64,000 bases of DNA from Bacteroidales bacterium (GTDB lineage: Bacteria; Bacteroidota; Bacteroidia; Bacteroidales; F082). Numbering within the stretch: the first letter of the stretch is position 1; each line of letters begins with the position of its first letter. Under the pieces are notes generated by a model, which worked only from the letters and a program-made list of their open reading frames with translations, did not search any database and was not told the DNA's origin. The DNA lies in assembly GCA_024400395.1 (NCBI GenBank), contig JAKSMW010000006.1, positions 1-64,000 of the forward strand, in the 5' to 3' direction. This document shows, piece after piece, positions 1 through 8,340 of this stretch. A program made the position numbers and the translations under genes.

Positions 1-1042
1 TAGCCTCGTAGCCGTTCACCTGGAAACCGGAGGCCTCCGTGAAGAACACGTCATCCGTTTCCTGCGTACTATATGAATAATCCTCTGCGTACGGCTCCAT
101 GCCTGGTGTCTGCCAGTCCGTTGTATTGCTCCAGAAGAAGTGAATCACGTGAGAGGGTTCCCATTCACCAAAACCCCACTCATCTACATTTTTTACACCA
201 AGCTGGAAATCCCACTGGTGTTCTTCGAAATGGAACACAGGATTTCCTGCAGTAGCGTCCGCCCACAGGTTGCCCGGCGCGAACTCGACGGTTTTGCCGT
301 CGGCGACGGTGAACTTCGGTGTCGGCTTGATCACCGCAGCTCCGCCGTTGCCGCCCGCAGTGAAGAATGTGCTGCCATAAAGTGCCGGCCATGACATTTC
401 GACAGTCTTGCCGCTGCCGCTGAATGTGTAAGTCGCCGCGCTTCCGTTTGCGGGAACGGCCACGTACACTTCGCCCAATTTGTCTGATGCACATTTCACA
501 GATGCAATGACATCTTCCTCCTTGCTTTCAGCTTCAGCCTTTACACTGATGTTCACGGTCACATCTGCTTTGGATGGAGACGCGAAGTGGCTCAGGTCAA
601 GCTTCAGAACGGCGTGAGGCATTCCCATTGACACCGTCCCGTAATTCCCGTCAGCCTTGTAGTCCAACTCGGCTGACTTGAGCGACACGGCGTCGGCCAA
701 AGCACCTGTCTGTTCCTTGAAGTTTTCTTTGTAGTCCTCACTTTGGAATGTGAAAGTGATGTCTTCTCCGGAACCTTTAGTGATTTCCCCTTCAAAGGTG
801 CCGTTGGCAGCATCTGTGCATGACAGAGTACCTGTCGCGCCACCGCTCACTGTGAGTTTGTCACCTTCTGTCCACTTTAAAAGTGATCCGTTCTGCTCGA
901 TCTTCGAGCCGCCGTTGTCCCATGATGCGTTGAGCACCACATGCTGTGTCTCGCCGTTCAATGCCGGCAAGTTCGGCTTCCTGCACTGTGAAAATCCAAG
1001 CACCAGTGCGAATGCTGCAATCAATAATGATACTTTTTTCAT
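1..1042 (-). CDS. Surface lipoprotein, fimbrillin-like N-terminal half (3' end truncated by window edge)
   Basis: The frame is open from an ATG at 1042 to the window edge (347 codons, no stop), so the C-terminus is missing. The N-terminus is a hydrophobic signal ending in LGFSQC at residues 15-20, a loose lipobox, so it is probably an outer-membrane or surface lipoprotein. Residues about 30-130 show the pattern W.EGDK..V and G.FEG.I seen in fimbrillin-like and related Bacteroidales surface proteins. From about residue 240 the pattern changes to K.VEFAPGNL followed by a Trp/Phe-rich stretch (WDFQLGVKNVDEWGFGEWEP), typical of Bacteroidales lipoproteins of unknown function. A 46-codon peptide gene lies 37 bp upstream on the same strand, so the two are probably co-transcribed. 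Function is unknown; adhesin or surface-display roles are only inference. Confidence 0.75.
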   Translation of the reverse strand, partial: MKKVSLLIAAFALVLGFSQCRKPNLPALNGETQHVVLNASWDNGGSKIEQNGSLLKWTEGDKLTVSGGATGTLSCTDAANGTFEGEITKGSGEDITFTFQSEDYKENFKEQTGALADAVSLKSAELDYKADGNYGTVSMGMPHAVLKLDLSHFASPSKADVTVNISVKAEAESKEEDVIASVKCASDKLGEVYVAVPANGSAATYTFSGSGKTVEMSWPALYGSTFFTAGGNGGAAVIKPTPKFTVADGKTVEFAPGNLWADATAGNPVFHFEEHQWDFQLGVKNVDEWGFGEWEPSHVIHFFWSNTTDWQTPGMEPYAEDYSYSTQETDDVFFTEASGFQVNGYEA

Positions 1043-1079
1043 GATTGAATTTTGTTAATTTTTTTAAATGATTAATTTT

Positions 1080-1220
1080 TTAGAGTGAGCCTGCGTTTAC
1101 GTTGAGGTTTACTGTTGCTTTTGACGTCGACGCCGCGCTTGCGGCGTAGCCGTTCTCTGTCGCGAAGCTCGCGGCTTCAATCCTCGGGGCTTCGTAGCCC
1201 GTCTTCTTGTTGATTTGCAT
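1080..1220 (-). CDS. Small peptide of 46 residues upstream of a lipoprotein gene
   Basis: The frame runs from ATG (1218-1220) to TAA (1080-1082) and begins MQINKKTGYEAPRIEAASF, ending NLNVNAGSL. The K..YEAP.IE...F..E.G opening followed by an Ala/Ser/Gly-rich tail is a recurring design of short Bacteroidales peptides, usually encoded beside lipoprotein or secreted-protein genes. It has no signal peptide and no membrane segment. Codon use is GC-rich and gene-like against the AT-rich flanks. It ends 37 bp before the lipoprotein start at 1042. Function unknown; the call rests on the recurring motif and context. Confidence 0.6.
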   Translation of the reverse strand: MQINKKTGYEAPRIEAASFATENGYAASAASTSKATVNLNVNAGSL

Positions 1221-1297
1221 TTCTTGTTGATTTTTTGTTAATGATTATTTAATTTATTTAAAGTTATTAATGTCGATTAATGTCACGAAAAACGATT

Positions 1298-1390
1298 TCC
1301 TCAAATTCCTTGAAACCTTGAAACCTTTGAAACCTCTAAAATCCCTGAAACTTTGAAACCCCTTAAACTCCTTAAACCTCCAAACGCCCC
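1298..1390. repeat. Low-complexity GAAACC / CCTTAAA intergenic repeat
   Basis: About 90 bp are built from degenerate repeats of CCTTGAAACC, CCCTGAAACTTTG and CCTTAAACTCC. The same word family appears at 9807-9859, and related CACCTCAAACACC words fill other gaps in the window. It lies in the leader of the minus-strand peptide and lipoprotein genes. No coding potential is seen. Confidence 0.6.
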
Positions 1391-1549
1391 TGACCTGCGG
1401 TCAGCGGCGGAATCCATGCTTTCTCGTAAACTGTTGACTGGTAACGAATTACAATCGGGGGGGGGTATTTACAACGAACCTCTCCGCCGGAACTGACGGA
1501 CAGGCACATTGAATTTCATATTGCAAATACATTCTTTTCATAGCGGCGG

Positions 1550-1557
1550 CAAAAATA
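1550..1557 (-). promoter_or_regulatory. Candidate -7 promoter element (minus strand)
   Basis: CAAAAATA on the plus strand reads TATTTTTG on the minus strand, an exact TAnnTTTG. It would drive the 46-codon peptide and the lipoprotein after a long leader of about 320 nt that contains the GAAACC repeats. No TTTG is seen at the right distance, so the call is weak. Confidence 0.35.
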
Positions 1558-1613
1558 CGGCGTTTTTCGATACGGCTGACATTTTTTTTGATTTTTTTTG
1601 CACATCGCCATAG

Positions 1614-1768
1614 GACATCCGCTGCCGGGCATCTCGCCAGGCATCCGCTACAGGACACCTCGCCGGGCACACGTGCCGTGTACCCGGCTACTGAAGTACT
1701 GCCCTCCGGGCAGCCCTGACACGGACAGAAGACCGGCGCATGAGGTGTTTCTTCCTCGTGCGCCGGTC
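1614..1768. other. GC-rich segment with three strong hairpins, no gene
   Basis: In an otherwise AT-rich intergenic region of about 700 bp (1221-1928), this part is GC-rich. It holds three successive hairpins: 1662-1688 (GCCGGG/CCCGGC, then ACACG/CGTGT, with one mismatch), 1699-1713 (CTGCCC-TCC-GGGCAG), and 1731-1768 (15-bp stem GACCGGCGCATGAGG with one G-U pair and an 8-nt loop). The first part also repeats GGACATCCGCT-like words. It could be a structured RNA, a terminator cluster or a REP-like element. The short open frames crossing it do not look like proteins. Confidence 0.4.
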
Positions 1769-1899
1769 ACTTTCTACTTTAAAAACTTTATGAACTTTAT
1801 TCCCGGAAGTCAGAAATGACAAAAACGTCCGTCGGCGCTGTCAATCTGCACCATTGAAAAAAACTTTCAACTCGCAAGTCGTAACTTCAAACTATTTTG

Positions 1900-1907
1900 T
1901 AACTTTG
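1900..1907 (+). promoter_or_regulatory. Promoter -7 element for uvrD
   Basis: TAACTTTG matches TAnnTTTG exactly and lies 21 bp before the GTG start at 1929, giving a very short leader. A clear -33 TTTG is not visible. Confidence 0.5.
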
Positions 1908-1928
1908 CCGCCTGAAAATTTTTGAAAC

Positions 1929-4286
1929 GTGTCAGACATTCTTGAGAAACTGAACGGGCCTCAGCGCGAGGCCGTGACGACGATTGAAGGTCCGGTGATG
2001 GTCATAGCCGGCGCGGGCTCCGGCAAGACCCGCGCCCTCACCCACCGCATCGCCTACATGATACAGCAGGGAATCAACCCGTTCTCCATCATGGCGTTGA
2101 CGTTCACCAACAAGGCCGCGAAGGAGATGAAGGAACGCATCATGCAGCTCGTCGAGCCGGGTGCGGCGCGCAACGTGTGGATGGGTACGTTCCACTCCAT
2201 CTTCGCGAGGATTCTGCGCATCGAGGCGGCGAGCCTCGGCTACACGCCCGACTTCACCATCTACGACACCGACGACTCCAAGACGCTGGTGAACAACATC
2301 CTGAAAGAGATGCAGCTCGACGCGAAGGCATACCCGACGAAATACGTGCTTCACCGCATCTCGATGGCGAAGTCGGCACTCTACACACCCGAAGACTACT
2401 GCGACAACGCCGACATCCAGGAGCAGGACCGCCGAGCCCAGAAGCCGCTGACTGGCGAGATCTTCAAGCTCTACAACGCACGCCTGAAACGCGCCAACGC
2501 GATGGACTTCGATGACATACTCTTCAACACCAACGTGCTGCTCCGCGACTTTCCGGAGATACTGTTCAAATACCAGAGGCACTTCGAGTACATCCTCGTC
2601 GATGAGTACCAGGACACCAACTACGCGCAATACCTCATCATCAGGAGAATCGCCGCGATGCGCGAGAACATCTGCGTGGTCGGCGACGACGCCCAGAGCA
2701 TCTACAGCTTCCGCGGCGCGAACATACAGAACATCCTGAACTTCAAGGTCGATTATCCGGGCCACAAGCTCATCCGCCTCGAACAGAACTACCGCTCGAC
2801 GAAGACCATCGTCAACGCGGCCAACAGCGTCATCGCCAACAACAAGGACCAGATCAAGAAAAACGTGTGGTCCGACAAGGAAGAGGGCGAGCTCATCACC
2901 CTGATGCGCGCCAACTCCGACAACGAAGAAGGCACCTTGGTCGCCAACTCCATCTTCGGCTACAAGATGTCGCGCCAGCTCAACAACCGCGACTTCGTGA
3001 TACTTTACCGCACAAACGCACAGTCGCGCTCCATCGAAGAGGCTCTGCGCAAACAAGATATACCTTATATAATATATGGCGGGCTTTCGTTCTACGACCG
3101 CAAGGAAGTGAAAGACCTCCTCGCCTACTGCCGCGTCACCATCAACCCGTACGACGAGCAGGCTCTGATGCGAATCATCAACTACCCGATCAGGGGAATC
3201 GGCGAGACGACGAAGCAGAAGCTGCAAGTGCTGGCGCAGCAGCAGAACAAGACAGTGTGGGATGTCATGGTCTCCCTCGACGAGACGAGCAAGGACTTCA
3301 ACATGGGAATGCTCACAAAACTACGCGAGTTCACCACGATGATTCAGAGTTTCCAGACGCTGATCGACAAGATGACCGCCTTTGAGCTCGCGAAACATAT
3401 CACCAGCACAATCGGGCTTCTCAAGGTCTTGAAAGACGAAGACACGCCGGAAGCCGAGACGAGGGTGCAAAACGTGGAGGAGCTGCTCAACGCCATCATG
3501 GAGTTTTCCGACAAGCAGGTGGATGAGGTGACTGGCGAGCAGATGACAGTGAATCTCCCGAAATTCATGGAGGACGTGGCATTGCTCACCGACCAGGACA
3601 AGAAAGAAGACGAGAACGCCGACCTCGTGACGATGATGACCATCCACAGCGCGAAAGGTCTGGAGTTCCCTTACGTCTATATCGTCGGCCTTGAAGAGAA
3701 CCTCTTCCCCGGCATACAGTCGCTCAGCACGCGCGAAGACCTTGAGGAGGAACGCCGGTTGTTCTACGTCGCCATCACACGAGCCGAGACGAAGCTCATC
3801 CTCAGCTACGCCGAGAGCCGCTACCGCTGGGGCAACCTCTCGCTCAGCGAGCCATCGCGCTTCATCGAGGAGATAAATCCGGATCTGATTGAAAAGACGA
3901 AGAAAGCCTCATTCAGAGGTACGACGATAAAAGAAGAGCGCAAATACAACCCGTTCGGCACAAACCGCGGCTCATGGTCAGAATCTTACGGGAGACGGGA
4001 GACGGGAGACGAGAAGCGAAGCACTTACGGTTATTCAGAAAAGCCGAGGGTGCCGGAGACGCCGAGGACCGCGGCCGCACCGCAAGCGTCGGATGCCGAT
4101 TTCGTACCGGCGGACCCGGAAATCATCGACGTCGGACAAAGAGTGCTCCACCAGAAATTCGGGCAAGGCACCGTGATGAAAGTAGAAGGCACCGGCCCGA
4201 ACAAAAAAGCCTCAGTCGCGTTCGACACCTGCGGAACGAAGTTATTGATGCTTAAATTCGCAAAACTAAACATTTACAAAGGATAA
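1929..4286 (+). CDS. uvrD: ATP-dependent 3'-5' DNA helicase, UvrD/PcrA family
   Basis: A 785-residue superfamily 1 helicase that unwinds DNA in excision and mismatch repair and removes RecA or stalled polymerase. Motif I (AGAGSGKT) is at residues 27-34, motif Ia follows with LTFTNKAAKEM, motif II is DEYQDTN near 225, then QSIYSFRGA, YRST, the TIHSAKGLEF stretch and VAITRAETKL. Length and motif order fit PcrA/UvrD. The start is GTG, 21 bp after an exact -7 promoter element. The C-terminal linker (about residues 685-735) is low-complexity and contains three in-frame copies of GGGAGAC, then a short conserved tail (VLHQKFGQGTVM) known in PcrA proteins as an RNA-polymerase-binding Tudor-like domain. 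DUF4290 follows 20 bp downstream, probably in the same operon. Confidence 0.93.
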   Translation: MSDILEKLNGPQREAVTTIEGPVMVIAGAGSGKTRALTHRIAYMIQQGINPFSIMALTFTNKAAKEMKERIMQLVEPGAARNVWMGTFHSIFARILRIEAASLGYTPDFTIYDTDDSKTLVNNILKEMQLDAKAYPTKYVLHRISMAKSALYTPEDYCDNADIQEQDRRAQKPLTGEIFKLYNARLKRANAMDFDDILFNTNVLLRDFPEILFKYQRHFEYILVDEYQDTNYAQYLIIRRIAAMRENICVVGDDAQSIYSFRGANIQNILNFKVDYPGHKLIRLEQNYRSTKTIVNAANSVIANNKDQIKKNVWSDKEEGELITLMRANSDNEEGTLVANSIFGYKMSRQLNNRDFVILYRTNAQSRSIEEALRKQDIPYIIYGGLSFYDRKEVKDLLAYCRVTINPYDEQALMRIINYPIRGIGETTKQKLQVLAQQQNKTVWDVMVSLDETSKDFNMGMLTKLREFTTMIQSFQTLIDKMTAFELAKHITSTIGLLKVLKDEDTPEAETRVQNVEELLNAIMEFSDKQVDEVTGEQMTVNLPKFMEDVALLTDQDKKEDENADLVTMMTIHSAKGLEFPYVYIVGLEENLFPGIQSLSTREDLEEERRLFYVAITRAETKLILSYAESRYRWGNLSLSEPSRFIEEINPDLIEKTKKASFRGTTIKEERKYNPFGTNRGSWSESYGRRETGDEKRSTYGYSEKPRVPETPRTAAAPQASDADFVPADPEIIDVGQRVLHQKFGQGTVMKVEGTGPNKKASVAFDTCGTKLLMLKFAKLNIYKG

Positions 4287-4306
4287 ACAACACAACAACA
4301 CATATT

Positions 4307-4975
4307 ATGGAATACAACACAGGACGCGAGCAAATCGTGATTTCAGAATACGGACGTAACATTCAGATGATGATACGTCACCTGATGGACATCGAGAACC
4401 GCCGCCAGCGCACCGAAGCCGCCTATTTCGTGGTCAGCGTGATGGCGCAGATGAACCAGCAGGTCAGGGAGACCAACGACTACAACCACAAGCTCTGGGA
4501 CCATCTTCACATCATAGCCAACTACGAACTCGACGTTGACGGCCCATACCCGAAGCCGACGCCGGAGATGCAGAAGAAAAGACCCGACCACGTTGGCTAT
4601 CAGAAGAATAACATCCGTTACGGACATTACGGACAGTACATCTACGATGTTGTGAAGAAAGTCAAGGAGATGGAAGACGGCCCGAAGAAACAGGCCATCT
4701 TGGTGAATATAGCCAATCAGATGAAACGTGACTATCTCAACTGGAACCGCGACACTGTCAACGACCTGCTGATCCTCGACGACCTCTACAAGATTTCCGA
4801 CGGGGAGATAACGCTTCCTATAGACACGAAGCTCATGCCCACCAACGAGATTCTCGGCAAGGTACCGCAACAGCAACAGCCGCAACAGCAGCAGAAGAAG
4901 AAAAAAGGCGGCAAGCAGAAGAATCAGGCGCAAGCCAAGAGCAACAACCCGAACAGGCCCATCAAGAAAAACTAA
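4307..4975 (+). CDS. DUF4290 family protein
   Basis: The 222-residue protein begins MEYNTGREQIVISEYGRN and is predicted soluble and largely helical. This opening and the following HLMDIENRRQR / YNHKLWDHL pattern fit the Bacteroidota family DUF4290, whose function is unknown. The last 45 residues are a Gln- and Lys-rich tail (QQQQPQQQQKKKKGGK), probably disordered and possibly nucleic-acid binding. It sits 20 bp behind uvrD and 65 bp before murA, an arrangement compatible with one transcript. Confidence 0.8.
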   Translation: MEYNTGREQIVISEYGRNIQMMIRHLMDIENRRQRTEAAYFVVSVMAQMNQQVRETNDYNHKLWDHLHIIANYELDVDGPYPKPTPEMQKKRPDHVGYQKNNIRYGHYGQYIYDVVKKVKEMEDGPKKQAILVNIANQMKRDYLNWNRDTVNDLLILDDLYKISDGEITLPIDTKLMPTNEILGKVPQQQQPQQQQKKKKGGKQKNQAQAKSNNPNRPIKKN

Positions 4976-5040
4976 CACGAGGCGAATTTTGGGACGTTGA
5001 GAGTTAAATGGATTTATCATAAAATTTCAAAAAAAATATC

Positions 5041-6351
5041 ATGTCTTCATTCAGAATAAAAGGCGGGAACAAACTCAGCGGAGTCATTGTCCCACAGGGT
5101 GCGAAAAACGAGGCGATGCAGGTGCTTTGCGCCGCGCTTCTCACCGATGAGCCGGTGACAATTACAAATTTGCCAGACATCCTTGACATCAACAATCTCA
5201 TCGAGTTGATGAAAGGCATGGGTGTCGATGTGAAACGCACCAGCAAGAGTGAGGTGACGTTGCAGGCGAAAGACATAAACCATGAATATTTCGACACCGA
5301 GGACTTCCACGAGCGCGCCACACGTCTGCGCGGCAGCGTGATGATACTCGGCCCGCTCCTGGCTCGGTTCGGCAACGGCTACATGCCGCGCCCGGGCGGC
5401 GACAAGATAGGACGCCGCCGTCTCGACACACACCTCATCGGATTGCAGAACCTCGGCGCCACGATGGAGACGACAGACATGGAATATTGTTACCATCTCA
5501 TCGCGCCGGATGACGGGCTGAAAGGCACATACATGCTACTCGACGAGGCGTCGGTGACCGGAACCGCAAACATCGTGATGGCCGCGGTGATGGCGAAAGG
5601 CACCACGACGATCTTCAACGCCGCATGTGAGCCGTATCTCGTGCAGCTGTGCAGGATGCTCATCTCCATGGGCGCGAAAATCGACGGCGTAGGCTCCAAC
5701 CTGCTACGCATCACCGGCGTGGAGAGACTACACGGCACGACACACCGCCTGCTCGCCGACATGATCGAGGTAGGCTCTTTCATCGGACTCGCCGCCATGA
5801 CAGGCTCCGACATCACCATCAAGGAAGCAGGGATACAAGACCTCGGCATCATTCCGGCCACCTTTAAAAAACTCGGCATCAAGATGGAGTTCATCGGCGA
5901 TGACATACACATCCCGGCGCAGCAGCATTACGAAGTCGATACCTTCCTCGACGGAAGCATCCTGACGATAGCCGACGCACCGTGGCCGGGCTTCACCCCC
6001 GACCTGATCAGCATCATCCTCGTGGTGGCGACACAGGCGAAAGGAACGGTGCTCATCCACCAGAAGATGTTCGAGAGCCGACTCTTCTTCGTTGACAAAC
6101 TCATCGACATGGGCGCGCAGGTGATCCTCTGCGACCCGCACCGCGCCAACGTCATCGGCCTCGACAGAAGCCACCAGCTCAAAGGACTGAGGATGGCGTC
6201 ACCCGACATCAGAGCCGGCGTCGCACTGCTCATCGCCGCACTGTCAGCCAACGGGACCTCGATAATCGACAACATCGACCAAATCGACCGCGGCTATCAG
6301 GACATCGACACAAGACTGCGCGAACTCGGCGCCGATATTGAAAGAATCTAA
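5041..6351 (+). CDS. murA: UDP-N-acetylglucosamine 1-carboxyvinyltransferase
   Basis: 436 residues, full length for MurA, the cytoplasmic enzyme that transfers enolpyruvate from PEP to UDP-GlcNAc in the first committed step of peptidoglycan synthesis. The EPSP-synthase-like double domain is recognisable from KLSGVIVPQGAKNEAMQ at the N-terminus to the RAGVALLIAAL region. The active-site loop reads RPGGDKIGRRRLDTH: the position of the catalytic, fosfomycin-binding Cys (PGGCxIGxRP in E. coli) is Asp121 here. Such Asp enzymes are active but resist fosfomycin in other organisms. No promoter is evident in the 65 bp upstream. Confidence 0.95.
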   Translation: MSSFRIKGGNKLSGVIVPQGAKNEAMQVLCAALLTDEPVTITNLPDILDINNLIELMKGMGVDVKRTSKSEVTLQAKDINHEYFDTEDFHERATRLRGSVMILGPLLARFGNGYMPRPGGDKIGRRRLDTHLIGLQNLGATMETTDMEYCYHLIAPDDGLKGTYMLLDEASVTGTANIVMAAVMAKGTTTIFNAACEPYLVQLCRMLISMGAKIDGVGSNLLRITGVERLHGTTHRLLADMIEVGSFIGLAAMTGSDITIKEAGIQDLGIIPATFKKLGIKMEFIGDDIHIPAQQHYEVDTFLDGSILTIADAPWPGFTPDLISIILVVATQAKGTVLIHQKMFESRLFFVDKLIDMGAQVILCDPHRANVIGLDRSHQLKGLRMASPDIRAGVALLIAALSANGTSIIDNIDQIDRGYQDIDTRLRELGADIERI

Positions 6352-6370
6352 CAAAAAACAACAAGAGACT

Positions 6371-6385
6371 GTGACAAATTGTCAC
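6371..6385. promoter_or_regulatory. Perfect palindrome upstream of grpE-dnaJ, candidate heat-shock operator
   Basis: GTGACAAATTGTCAC is a perfect inverted repeat of 7-bp arms around one base, 70 bp before the grpE start. The core TGACAAATTGTC recurs (on the other strand) upstream of htpG at 36336-36349. It does not resemble the CIRCE operator of HrcA. The regulator is unknown. Confidence 0.55.
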
Positions 6386-6454
6386 TTCTAACTTCATGGC
6401 AATATTTTTGTTTGGAGATTGCGTTATTTTGTAAAAAATTAATTTATATATACT

Positions 6455-7063
6455 ATGGGAGATAAGAAGAAGAACAAGAAAAATTCTCAAGACGTTGAGA
6501 ATAAAGAAGTTAAAACGGATGTTAAGGAATTTGAGGAGGTTAAGGGCACCGAAGAGCCTAAAGATTCCAAGGATGTTGAAGAATCCAAGAAGGCTGAAGA
6601 AGTGAAAGAGGAGAAAGACCCGTTGGCAGAGCTTCAGGAAAAGTATAATGAATTGAATGACAAATATGTACGTCTTTATTCAGAATATGACAACTTCCGC
6701 AGACGCACCGCCAATGAAAAAATCGAATTAATCAAGACGGCATCGGAAGGTGCCATTTCGGCGATGTTGCCGATTCTCGACGACTTCGAGCGTGCGCTTC
6801 CTACGATGGAGAAGAGCGAAGACAAGAGCAACTACGAAGGAGCTTTGTTGATTTACAACAAGTTAAAAAAGACTTTGGAGCAGAAAGGACTCGAAGAAAT
6901 CAACGCCAACGGCGCAGAATTCAACACCGATGAGCATGAAGCCCTGACACAAATTCCGGCTCCGGAGGAGACTTTGAAAGGCAAGGTGATGGATGTCATT
7001 CAGAAAGGATACAAACTTAACGGCAAGGTCATCCGTTACGCTCGCGTCGTTGTAGGATGTTAA
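6455..7063 (+). CDS. grpE: Nucleotide exchange factor GrpE
   Basis: 202 residues. The first 60 are a Lys/Glu-rich, highly charged tail; then comes a long coiled coil (LAELQEKYNELNDKYVRLYSEYDNFRRR) and the C-terminal beta-wing domain ending GYKLNGKVIRYARVVVG, the GrpE hallmark. It releases ADP from DnaK, and with DnaJ drives the cytoplasmic chaperone cycle. dnaJ follows after 26 bp, so the two form an operon; dnaK is not in the window. A TTATTTTG (6424-6431, one mismatch to TAnnTTTG) and a perfect palindrome (6371-6385) precede it. Confidence 0.95.
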   Translation: MGDKKKNKKNSQDVENKEVKTDVKEFEEVKGTEEPKDSKDVEESKKAEEVKEEKDPLAELQEKYNELNDKYVRLYSEYDNFRRRTANEKIELIKTASEGAISAMLPILDDFERALPTMEKSEDKSNYEGALLIYNKLKKTLEQKGLEEINANGAEFNTDEHEALTQIPAPEETLKGKVMDVIQKGYKLNGKVIRYARVVVGC

Positions 7064-7089
7064 CAAATTAAGCTTCAAAGCTTTACAAG

Positions 7090-8244
7090 ATGGAAAAGAG
7101 AGATTACTACGAAGTGCTGGAGGTTCCGAAGAACGCCACAGCCGATGAGATCAAGAAAGCGTACAGAAAGAAAGCGTTGCAATACCATCCTGACAGAAAC
7201 CCCGGTGACAAGGAAGCCGAGGAGAAGTTCAAGGAGGCGGCGGAGGCCTACAGCGTGTTGAGTGACGAGAACAAACGCGCACGTTACGACCGTTTCGGTT
7301 TCGCCGGAGCGCAGGGGCAGGACTTCAGCGGAGCCTCGATGAGCGACATCTTCGGGCAGTTCAGCGACATCCTCAGTGACCTGTTGAACAACAGTTTCGG
7401 TGGAGGCTTCAGCGGTTTCGGCGGAGGCTTCGGCGGCGGCGGACAACGTTCGGTCTATCGCGGCTCGAACCTGCGGCTGAAAGTCAAACTCACCCTCGAC
7501 GAAGTCAGCACCGGCGTCAAGAAAAAAGTGAAAGTCAACAAATACGTGCCATGCTCGAAATGCGGCGGCAGCGGCTCCGAGGACGGAAAGACAGAGACAT
7601 GCCCTACATGCCACGGAAGAGGCCAGGTCGTGACATCAAGACAGTCGATCTTCGGGCAGATGCAGACCGTATCGGTTTGTCCAACGTGTAAAGGCGAAGG
7701 ACATATCGTAAAGAAAAAATGTTCGTGCTGCAACGGCGAAGGCATCGTCAAGGGCGAAGAAGTCATAGAACTCGACATTCCGGCGGGAGTGGCTGAAGGA
7801 ATGCAGCTCTCCGTGAGAGGCAAAGGCAACGCGGGCGCACACAACGGCGTCCCCGGCGACCTCCTCATCCTCATCGAAGAGACAAAAGACGACAGACTCG
7901 AACGCGATGGCAACAACTTGATTTACAATCTATTCGTCAGCGTCCCGCAGGCGGCGCTCGGATGCAACGTCGATGTGCCTTGCATCGGCGGAACCGTCAA
8001 CATCAAGATTCCGGCCGGAACACAAAGCGGCGACATCATCCGGCTCCGTGGCAAAGGACTTCCGGAAATAAACAGCTACGGCAGAGGCGAACTCATCGTA
8101 AACGTCAATGTCTGGACACCAAAGAGACTCTCGAAAGAAGAAGAACAGATGATGAAGACGCTTCTCAACAGCGACAATTTCAAGCCGAAGCCGGGCGCAA
8201 ACGACAAGAGCGCATTCGACAAAATCAGAGACTTTTTCAGTTAA
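7090..8244 (+). CDS. dnaJ: Chaperone DnaJ (Hsp40), type I
   Basis: 384 residues with all type I parts. The J domain occupies residues 1-70 with the HPD motif at 33-35, which stimulates DnaK ATPase. A Gly/Phe-rich segment (about 75-125, [16 protein letters not shown]) follows, then four CxxCxGxG-type zinc motifs (about 153-220; one reads CSCCNGEG) and the C-terminal substrate-binding and dimerisation domains. It is translated from the grpE transcript. Directly downstream lie three 17-bp tandem repeats. Confidence 0.95.
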   Translation: MEKRDYYEVLEVPKNATADEIKKAYRKKALQYHPDRNPGDKEAEEKFKEAAEAYSVLSDENKRARYDRFGFAGAQGQDFSGASMSDIFGQFSDILSDLLNNSFGGGFSGFGGGFGGGGQRSVYRGSNLRLKVKLTLDEVSTGVKKKVKVNKYVPCSKCGGSGSEDGKTETCPTCHGRGQVVTSRQSIFGQMQTVSVCPTCKGEGHIVKKKCSCCNGEGIVKGEEVIELDIPAGVAEGMQLSVRGKGNAGAHNGVPGDLLILIEETKDDRLERDGNNLIYNLFVSVPQAALGCNVDVPCIGGTVNIKIPAGTQSGDIIRLRGKGLPEINSYGRGELIVNVNVWTPKRLSKEEEQMMKTLLNSDNFKPKPGANDKSAFDKIRDFFS

Positions 8245-8263
8245 GCAGGAGATCGAGGTGTTT

Positions 8264-8314
8264 GAGGTGGTTAGGTGGTTGAGGTGGTTAGGTGGTTGAG
8301 GTGGTTAGGTGTTT
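8264..8314 (+). repeat. 17-bp tandem repeat, three copies
   Basis: GAGGTGGTTAGGTGGTT occurs at 8264-8280 and 8281-8297 exactly, and at 8298-8314 with one mismatch. It belongs to the GAGGTGTTTGAGG / CACCTCAAACACC word family that fills several intergenic gaps here. Confidence 0.8.
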
Positions 8315-8340
8315 GAGGAAGTGAGTTCAAGAAATTGATT

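Noticed and set aside
1598..1819. 73-codon plus-strand frame across the GC-rich hairpins
   Set aside because: Composition follows the hairpins, and the product resembles no known family.
1932..3227. 431-codon open frame on the minus strand
   Set aside because: It lies fully antisense to uvrD, which has all helicase motifs. Its Val/Leu/Asp-rich composition is that of a mirrored GC-rich gene.
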